From: an uncultured Acetatifactor sp.
GTDB lineage: Bacteria > Bacillota > Clostridia > Lachnospirales > Lachnospiraceae
Direction: 5' to 3'
Assembly (NCBI GenBank): GCA_934426825.1
Contig: CAKRYI010000013.1
Span: 1 to 64,000, forward strand
DNA: 64,000 nucleotides
Both the position numbers and the translations under genes were made by a program. Below the pieces are notes generated by a model. That model worked only from the letters and a program-made list of their open reading frames with translations. It did not search any database and was not told where the DNA came from. Positions 58,469 to 64,000 of the stretch are shown here, one piece after another (positions within the stretch are counted from its first letter, which is position 1; each line of letters starts with the position of its first letter).

Positions 58469-61339
58469 ATGGCAAGTCCAAATGGTACAAATTTAGACAG
58501 TCTTTCTTTTTGGAAGGGCATGAAAGCATTAAATAATGAGATGGCAGAAAAGCCGGAACTCAAGGCGAAATTTGAAAAGGAGCCGGTTTCCGTACTAAAA
58601 GACAGGGGAATTGACACCATAGTTGGTTTTGATGAGAACGGTAAAGGTGTGAAACTTACGGAATATCTCAATTCACTTGACAAGTCTGCGGCGGGAGAGG
58701 CAGTAAGTGCCCTGAAAGTACAGGCGGCGCAGGGACCGGGAACGCAAGCTACTGCTGTCATCACGCCGGCTGTGGTTGCAAATATTATCTATGCGGCAAA
58801 TGCCGCTACGACAGCAAATGCGGCAACACATGCAAATGCCGCAGTAAATATAAATGTTGCGGTGAATGCAAATATTTCCACAAATGTCAATTACGGAGCT
58901 ATAACCGATTCTAACATCGTAGCGTCTTCGGATGTGATTGCGTCTTCGGATGTGGCTGCATCTACCGATTCGGTTGCAATTTCCGATTCTGTAGTTTACT
59001 CCAGTTCTGACGCAATCACGTCGTCGGATGTAGTGACTTCTACGGATGTGGTTGTGGATTCCGACGGTTTCCTTGCGGGCGTTATTTCCGGTGATGGAGA
59101 TGATACACCCAGCGTCAATCCCGGCGGGAATGGCGGTGGCAATGGTGGTTCCGGAGGCAATGGTGGTTCCGGAGGCGGAGAAGGCGGTTCCGGCTCAGGC
59201 GGCAGCAATGGAGGAGGCAATGGTGGTTCCGGAGGCGGAGAAGGCGGTTCCGGCTCAGGTGGCAATGAAGGCGGTAGCGGTGGTTCGGGCGGCAGCAGTG
59301 GCGGTAGTGAATCCGGCACCGGTCGTACAACACAGGATGGAAATTATCTGGCGGGTCTCGGCGGCAACATAGTAGCAGGAACCGGAGGAAGCACAATAGC
59401 GGGCCTCGGAGGAAATACAGTAGCAGGAACCGGAGGAAGCACAATAGCGGGCCACGGAGGAAGCACAATAGCGGGCCTCGGAGGAAATACAGTAGCAGGA
59501 ACCGGAGGAAGCACAATAGCGGGCCACGGAGGAAGCACAATAGCGGGCCTCGGAGGAAGCACAATAGCGGGCCACGGAGGAAGCACAATAGCGGGCCTCG
59601 GGGGAAGCACAATAGCGGGCCACGGGGGAAGCACAATAGCGGGCCTCGGAGGTAATACAGTAGCAGGAACCGGAGGAAGCACAATAGCGGGCCTTGGAGG
59701 AAATACAGTAGCAGGCCATGGAGGCAATGCGATAGCGGGAAGCGGCGGAAACGCAGTAGCAGGCCATGGAGGAAATACAATAGCGGGTCATGGAGGAAAT
59801 ACAATCGCGGGCCATGGAGGAAATACAATCGCAGGCCATGGAGGAAATACAATCGCGGGCCATGGAGGAAATACAATAGCCGGCCATGGGGGAAATACAA
59901 TAGCCGGCCATGGAGGAAATACAATCGCGGGCCATGGAGGAAATACAATCGCGGGCCATGGAGGAAATACAATAGCCGGCCATGGAGGAAATACAATCGC
60001 GGGCCATGGGGGAAATACAATAGCGGGACATAGCGGTAACACAATAGCAGGAGTCGGAGGGAACGAGATAGCCGGACTTGGTGGCAATAAGATAGCCGGT
60101 GTGGGCGGCAACTCTGAAAAACCGGATATAAGCGGTATTGGTAAGGAAGGCAAGAGGATAGACAAGATATGGAAGCCCATTCGCGACATTATACAGGGAG
60201 GCTCACGGTTTTGGAAACCGATTGGGATTGGATGTGCCATTATAGTGGTAGGCAGTGTTATTGCCATTTCCATAGGCGGACATCGAAAGAATCCGATAAC
60301 ACCGCCGGAATCTACCGGGTATGAACAGGGACAGGAGAGTACCGTACCTGAGGAAACAGAGACTATTACTATAGAAAGCACTGCAACGGAGGAAAGTACA
60401 ACGGAAGAAAGTACAACGGAAACAGAATCTGATGAAAGAGGAGTGGAAGTGCACGATCATGTTGCGGGTAATACGGAAATTATCAATGAGGCAGGATGTA
60501 CGGAAGCCGGCGAGGAAACAGTATATTGCAGTGTCTGTGGCGAGAGGATGGAAAACAAGGAGATACCCGCGACAGGGCATAATCCCGGCAGGTGGGTTGC
60601 ATCGGTGGCCCCGGCATGCGAAACAGTTGGCGTAGAAAGTCAGCACTGTACTGCTTGCGGCATGGAGCTTCGGACAAGAGAAATCTCTGCGCTTGGGCAT
60701 TCATGGGAAAATGGAGTATGCACACGCTGTGGCCTGAAAACGGAGGCAAGTAACCAAAGTGGCAGCCAGAACAGCACCGGTCAGGGCAGCAGTGGCAACC
60801 AAAACAGCATCGGTCAGGATAACAGTGGCAACCAAAACAGCATCGGTCAGGATAACAGTGGCAGTCAGAGTGGTAACGAAAGCACAGGTGGGTCGAACTC
60901 CGGTAATACAATGACAGAAAGTCATACCCACGTTGCAGGAAACACGGCAGTTGTCAGAGCCGCAGACTGCACAAGAGCAGGAGAAGAAGCAGTATATTGC
61001 AGCGTTTGCGGAGAGGTTATAGAAAAGAGGGAAATACCTGTCGTGGAGCATACTCCCGGCCAGTGGGGTGTGGCAGCAGAGGCGACGTGTGTGACACCGG
61101 GCAAGGCAGTTACCGGTTGTACTGTTTGCGGTCAGGAAATGACAAAGGAAATACCTGCTGCAGGGCATAATGTTGGACGGTGGGCGACGGTAACATACGC
61201 AACTTGCGAAACACCGGGCGAAGAATGTGGTACCTGTTTGGTTTGTGGAGAGATACAGACAAAAGAAATTCCCGCAAGGGGACATTCATGGGAAAACGGA
61301 TACTGCAGGAATTGTCAGAAGAGCCAGGATGGCAATTAA
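58469..61339 (+). CDS. Giant proteusin-like repeat protein, candidate RiPP-type substrate
   Basis: Residues 1-90 resemble the nitrile-hydratase-like leader of proteusins (AEKPELKAKFEKEPVSVLKD, then RGIDTIVGFDENGKG). Residues about 95-143 are Asn/Ala/Val-rich with alternating Asn (ANAAVNINVAVNANISTNVN), strongly recalling the polytheonamide core as I remember it. Then follow Ser-Asp-Val repeats (150-195), a Gly/Ser-rich stretch (215-290), 31 octapeptide repeats (298-545), a basic amphipathic part, a membrane helix (about 585-604), a Thr/Glu linker and four Cys-x-x-Cys modules ending in Ile-Pro-Ala-x-Gly-His (about 655-956). No signal peptide is seen. GAGAGGAAGG precedes the ATG. A radical SAM enzyme and a methyltransferase follow. 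A peptide maturation role is inferred; a plain surface protein is the alternative. Confidence 0.75.
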   Translation: MASPNGTNLDSLSFWKGMKALNNEMAEKPELKAKFEKEPVSVLKDRGIDTIVGFDENGKGVKLTEYLNSLDKSAAGEAVSALKVQAAQGPGTQATAVITPAVVANIIYAANAATTANAATHANAAVNINVAVNANISTNVNYGAITDSNIVASSDVIASSDVAASTDSVAISDSVVYSSSDAITSSDVVTSTDVVVDSDGFLAGVISGDGDDTPSVNPGGNGGGNGGSGGNGGSGGGEGGSGSGGSNGGGNGGSGGGEGGSGSGGNEGGSGGSGGSSGGSESGTGRTTQDGNYLAGLGGNIVAGTGGSTIAGLGGNTVAGTGGSTIAGHGGSTIAGLGGNTVAGTGGSTIAGHGGSTIAGLGGSTIAGHGGSTIAGLGGSTIAGHGGSTIAGLGGNTVAGTGGSTIAGLGGNTVAGHGGNAIAGSGGNAVAGHGGNTIAGHGGNTIAGHGGNTIAGHGGNTIAGHGGNTIAGHGGNTIAGHGGNTIAGHGGNTIAGHGGNTIAGHGGNTIAGHGGNTIAGHSGNTIAGVGGNEIAGLGGNKIAGVGGNSEKPDISGIGKEGKRIDKIWKPIRDIIQGGSRFWKPIGIGCAIIVVGSVIAISIGGHRKNPITPPESTGYEQGQESTVPEETETITIESTATEESTTEESTTETESDERGVEVHDHVAGNTEIINEAGCTEAGEETVYCSVCGERMENKEIPATGHNPGRWVASVAPACETVGVESQHCTACGMELRTREISALGHSWENGVCTRCGLKTEASNQSGSQNSTGQGSSGNQNSIGQDNSGNQNSIGQDNSGSQSGNESTGGSNSGNTMTESHTHVAGNTAVVRAADCTRAGEEAVYCSVCGEVIEKREIPVVEHTPGQWGVAAEATCVTPGKAVTGCTVCGQEMTKEIPAAGHNVGRWATVTYATCETPGEECGTCLVCGEIQTKEIPARGHSWENGYCRNCQKSQDGN
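59360..60103 (+). repeat. 31 tandem 24-bp units encoding GGNTIAGH-type octapeptides
   Basis: Thirty-one units of exactly 24 bp, no indel. Units 1-17 alternate GGSTIAGL, GGSTIAGH, GGNTVAGT and variants; units 18-28 are eleven copies of GGNTIAGH; units 29-31 diverge (Ser-Gly-Asn, Glu, Lys variants). Position 3 is Asn or Ser, position 8 His, Leu, Thr, Ser or Val. The near-identity at the DNA level shows recent expansion. Confidence 0.95.
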
Positions 61340-61374
61340 AAGGACAGGTGGAATGATGGAGGATTACAACAGAT

Positions 61375-62472
61375 ATGAGCATTAAAGCATTTGCAGCGAG
61401 GCAGCTTACCATAATTACTACGGATAATTGTACAGCACGTTGTCCGCATTGTGTTATGTGTTGCACACCGGGACAGAAACAAAGTCTGACTTTTGAACAA
61501 ATGCGCTCTGCAATTGATGAATTTCATTCGGCCGCCCCTCTTGCCCTTGTCGTATTCACGGGTGGAGAACCGACCTTGCTGTTGGAAGACCTTTTGAAAG
61601 CGATTCGCTATGCGGCGGGGCTTGGAATCTTGACCCGGCTGGTAACAAACTGCCACTGGGCCTCCTCCGGGCAGAAAGCAAAAGAAATGTTAAAACAGCT
61701 GCGTGCGGCAGGACTTGGGGAACTCAATTTCAGCCTTGATGATTACCATGCACCGTATGTTCCGGTAGAAAATGTGATTCGGGCATGGAAGGCATCAAAA
61801 GGCATGGGATTTTCAGCAGTCGTAATTGCCAACAGTCATGGAGAGCATGACCGCTATGTACCGGAAACCATCGAAGAATTATTAGGGGAAAAAGTAATTA
61901 TACGCAGACAAAAGGACAGATATAAGCCGCACAATGACCCAAGAGCAGCGGATGGAACGCTCTACATTATTGCAGAGGCATTTTTGCAGAATACAGGGCG
62001 GGCGTCAGACGCTGTGGAACAGGATAATTTTATCTCCTATGAGACGCAGGACTCCTTGTTGACAGGCTGCCGGTGGGTGGGAGGACAACCGGCGGTTTCT
62101 TTTGACAATCATCTCTGGGCATGTTGCGGTATTTGCTGCGAGGAAAATGAATTATTGGAATTAGGCAGTCTCACGGAGGAATCGGCTGTTGATATTTTGC
62201 AGAGAGCAGCCGACAGTGTGCTTTTAAATGCAATTCATCATATGGGACCACTGTGGCTTTGCCGCTTTGTCAGTGCTGTAGACCCCTCCATTACTTTTGG
62301 TGGGAATTTTCACTCGGTCTGTGAAGTCTGTGAGGCGCTGACTACCAATCATGCTGCCATTGCAGTGCTGCGGGAACATTATGCGGAGATTGCAGAACAG
62401 ATTATGGCGTGCGAAGAACGCGTGTTGGCGGAGTCGCAGCCGAAGCAACAGGAGAATACACATGAGGGATAG
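61375..62472 (+). CDS. Radical SAM enzyme with Cys-rich C-terminus, linked to the repeat protein
   Basis: A 365-residue radical SAM protein. The cluster motif is CTARCPHC (Cys 19, 23, 26), followed by VVFTGGEPTLL, the SAM-binding GGEP motif, and FSLDDYHAPY. The C-terminal part (from about residue 225) has further Cys residues in GCRWVGGQP, WACCGICCEEN and HSVCEVCEAL, which could bind auxiliary iron-sulphur clusters as SPASM or Twitch domains do. GGAGG lies at 61358-61362. It begins 36 bp after the repeat protein and overlaps the methyltransferase start by 11 bp, so the three form one operon. Peptide modification is inferred from context; the substrate is not proven. Confidence 0.85.
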   Translation: MSIKAFAARQLTIITTDNCTARCPHCVMCCTPGQKQSLTFEQMRSAIDEFHSAAPLALVVFTGGEPTLLLEDLLKAIRYAAGLGILTRLVTNCHWASSGQKAKEMLKQLRAAGLGELNFSLDDYHAPYVPVENVIRAWKASKGMGFSAVVIANSHGEHDRYVPETIEELLGEKVIIRRQKDRYKPHNDPRAADGTLYIIAEAFLQNTGRASDAVEQDNFISYETQDSLLTGCRWVGGQPAVSFDNHLWACCGICCEENELLELGSLTEESAVDILQRAADSVLLNAIHHMGPLWLCRFVSAVDPSITFGGNFHSVCEVCEALTTNHAAIAVLREHYAEIAEQIMACEERVLAESQPKQQENTHEG

Positions 62473-63553
62473 TCAGATAAAAAAAGACCTCCGGAAAATG
62501 GCGGAACGTCTTACTGTATTGGGATATGCTGAATTTTATAACTGCTTTTTTCCGTTAGACAATTCACCGCTTCGCTGGAAACTGGCAAGGAAAGCGGTGA
62601 CACCGGAGCTGGGATCTGTTATTGATTTGTTTTTACTTGGGGAAGCAGTGCCCTTTTCGGTGCTTGATGGGGAACTTGCAGACATTGTCCGCAGATTAGA
62701 GCCTTACGGACTGTTTATGCTGGACCAGGAAGAGTGTGTGAGGACATCCGGGTTTGTGTTACACCCGGTTTTGGGACTTTGGCTTTTTTATGAAATTCCG
62801 AATCCCAAAATTTCCCTCTATTTTGGAATGGATTCTTTTGCGTTGTTGACACACCAGTCGCCAAAGCGCGGAGCAAAATGCCTTGACTTGTGCTCCGGAC
62901 CGGGGGTGCAGGCGCTTTACGCTGCCAGAGCGGGAGAAATGGTAACTTCAGTAGAAATTAATCCGGTGGCGGCAGACCTGGCGCACGTTAATGCCATGAT
63001 AAATGATTTGGATGATGTTATGGATATTCGCAACGGGAATTTATATGCTGCGGTAGATAAAATGCGTTTTGACCATGTGCTTGCCAATCCTCCGCTTTTA
63101 CCTTTCCCGGAGGAAATTCCCTATGCCTTTGTGGGACATGGTGGGAATGATGGACTCAAAGTTACATGGCGCATTCTGGAAGGCTTGAATGAGCACTTGA
63201 CAAAAGACGGATTTGCACAAATTATCGGAGTGGGTCTGGGTCATAAGGGAAGTTCCTGTTTTGCGCCCCGGATGGAAAAACTCGCTGCAGAATACAAACT
63301 TGATATTTTAGTAAATATTGTAAATTGTTTTAGCATTGTGCGAGGTGCGGATTATTTTAACGGACTGGCACAGACGTCCCATGAATACTGCGGTATGCCG
63401 GTAGAGCAGATTGCAGATGCCATGGAACGGTGCTTTACGGTGCAGAATGCGTCTGAATTTATCGTTTTCTATTTGCAGGCAAGACTTGGAACCGGAAAAT
63501 TCATGGTTCAGAATTTGTCCGGAATGGGAAATACAAGTCTGTGGTATCTGTAA
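62462..63553 (+). CDS. Class I SAM methyltransferase with NPPL motif
   Basis: A 363-residue methyltransferase. An N-terminal helical domain (about 1-130) is unassigned. The SAM-binding domain has LDLCSGPGVQAL (about 140-152), the acidic VEINPVA, and LANPPLLPFP with Asn-Pro-Pro-Leu at 209-212. That tetrad is typical of enzymes that methylate amide or amino nitrogens, such as PrmC, N6-adenine methylases and RsmC-like proteins. A C-terminal part of about 120 residues follows. AGGAG at 62450-62454 supports ATG 62462 within the end of the radical SAM gene. With an Asn-rich repeat protein encoded in the same operon, side-chain N-methylation of Asn is a plausible but untested role. Confidence 0.82.
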   Translation: MRDSQIKKDLRKMAERLTVLGYAEFYNCFFPLDNSPLRWKLARKAVTPELGSVIDLFLLGEAVPFSVLDGELADIVRRLEPYGLFMLDQEECVRTSGFVLHPVLGLWLFYEIPNPKISLYFGMDSFALLTHQSPKRGAKCLDLCSGPGVQALYAARAGEMVTSVEINPVAADLAHVNAMINDLDDVMDIRNGNLYAAVDKMRFDHVLANPPLLPFPEEIPYAFVGHGGNDGLKVTWRILEGLNEHLTKDGFAQIIGVGLGHKGSSCFAPRMEKLAAEYKLDILVNIVNCFSIVRGADYFNGLAQTSHEYCGMPVEQIADAMERCFTVQNASEFIVFYLQARLGTGKFMVQNLSGMGNTSLWYL

Positions 63554-63560
63554 TATCAGG

Positions 63561-64000
63561 TTAAAATCCCCGTCTCCGGTTGCGCTGTCTCCGTTTCGCC
63601 TGTCGGATTGCTTCTCTTCGTCTGGACTGCAGGCTGTCGTTCCGGCTCTGGTAGCGAGGGTATCGTCTCCGGCGTTCCCGGCGCCAGCTTCTGCGGGTGC
63701 CCCGCTTGGAGAACTGGTAATTCTTTAAAAAGGCGCGGAGGAACAGCAGTAGAAATACCACTGTAACAATACCCAAAATCCATGCAAGTACTTTTACAAT
63801 ATTGATAAAGATAAAGGAAGTTCCCTTTTTCTCCCCATCAGATTTCTTGGTGGGGGCTTTTGTTTCTTCTATGGCGGGGGAATCGTCTGTGACAGAGTCA
63901 AAGGTATAGGTTCCTTCACTGTTGGTGGCGAGATCCACGGAGACAGAACCGATATAAGTATCGTGGTAAGTATAAGTAATCAGTGCCGCCTGATTTTCTG
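63561..64000 (-). CDS. C-terminal part of a D-Ala-D-Ala-carboxypeptidase-type protein (partial)
   Basis: The gene runs off the window; about 146 C-terminal residues are seen, and the frame is open to position 64000. It starts in ENQAALITYTYHDTYIGSVS, which matches the end of the beta domain of low-molecular-weight D-Ala-D-Ala carboxypeptidases (PBP5/DacA-type) in Clostridia. Then come a linker with Asp/Glu/Lys, one membrane helix (INIVKVLAWILGIVTVVFLL) and a cytoplasmic tail of about 55 residues that is extremely rich in Arg. It would trim peptidoglycan stem peptides. The stop lies eight bases from the convergent methyltransferase stop. Confidence 0.65.
   Translation of the reverse strand, partial: ENQAALITYTYHDTYIGSVSVDLATNSEGTYTFDSVTDDSPAIEETKAPTKKSDGEKKGTSFIFINIVKVLAWILGIVTVVFLLLFLRAFLKNYQFSKRGTRRSWRRERRRRYPRYQSRNDSLQSRRREAIRQAKRRQRNRRRGF

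Noticed and set aside
59360..60103. CRISPR array
   Set aside because: The tandem 24-bp units have no spacers between them and code for a protein repeat in frame.
59115..60381. Several long minus-strand open frames (up to about 310 codons) opposite the octapeptide repeats
   Set aside because: They exist only because the 24-bp repeats keep all frames free of stops; they are repetitive, lack ribosome-binding sites and mirror the plus-strand gene.

Overview
The window looks like the chromosome of a spore-forming Clostridia species, most likely Lachnospiraceae. The evidence is the yabP-yabQ-divIC-spoIIE-tilS-hpt-ftsH sporulation and division block, a CotS-type coat kinase, an NiaR repressor, a proline T-box, VanW and LCP wall proteins, strong AGGAGG ribosome-binding sites, and cysteine-rich wall modules ending in Ile-Pro-Ala-x-Gly-His. 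I cannot name the species. No rRNA, tRNA or CRISPR array was seen.

Layout. 1-4400 is an AT-rich, eroded accessory patch: a small membrane protein, a frameshifted serine-recombinase tail, an XRE regulator without its DNA-binding helix, then an intact Y-family polymerase plus YolD pair; a 14-bp direct repeat lies near both edges. 4.4-22 kb is mostly housekeeping: a 2-isopropylmalate synthase fused to an AraC-type DNA-binding domain, a PrsA/SurA-like foldase, a HAD phosphatase, CCA-adding enzyme, CotS kinase, PEGA lipoprotein, MazG, HU, then RqcP, YabP, YabQ, DivIC, a SpoIIE that lacks its membrane half, TilS, Hpt and FtsH. 22-26.7 kb has a GH13 amylase-type enzyme, an Abi_2 gene with an internal deletion and a chemoreceptor. 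27-43 kb is envelope and metabolism: LCP ligase, CapA-like lipoprotein, B12-binding radical SAM protein, DnaQ-like exonuclease, VanW protein, PurM-fold protein, Lrp regulator with aminotransferase, TrmL, a phosphatase, a GH2-like protein without a barrel, and a GldA/GldFG/DUF4340 ABC system. 43-51 kb holds NiaR, MecA, an RluA-type pseudouridine synthase, a three-part signalling protein ending in a CheY domain, an aldose epimerase, T-box-controlled proS and a zinc-ribbon exonuclease.

51-57.6 kb is a second AT-rich accessory island: a 1072-residue CBM2/TSP3/VWA/peptidase-like protein with no visible start or signal peptide, two tandem paralogous lipoproteins, and broken pieces of Rhs and pretoxin polymorphic-toxin genes with a DUF6809-like gene and another fragment between them.

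58-63.6 kb is the most striking part. An SdpI-like membrane protein precedes a 956-residue protein that starts with a nitrile-hydratase-type (proteusin-like) leader, continues into an Asn/Ala/Val segment that recalls the polytheonamide core, and carries 31 exact-length 8-residue Gly-Gly-Asn/Ser repeats, a membrane helix and Cys-x-x-Cys modules. It is followed directly by a radical SAM enzyme and an overlapping class I methyltransferase with an Asn-Pro-Pro-Leu motif. I propose this as a candidate RiPP-like system that modifies a large, possibly surface-anchored, repeat protein. The window ends inside a D-Ala-D-Ala-carboxypeptidase-type gene on the minus strand.
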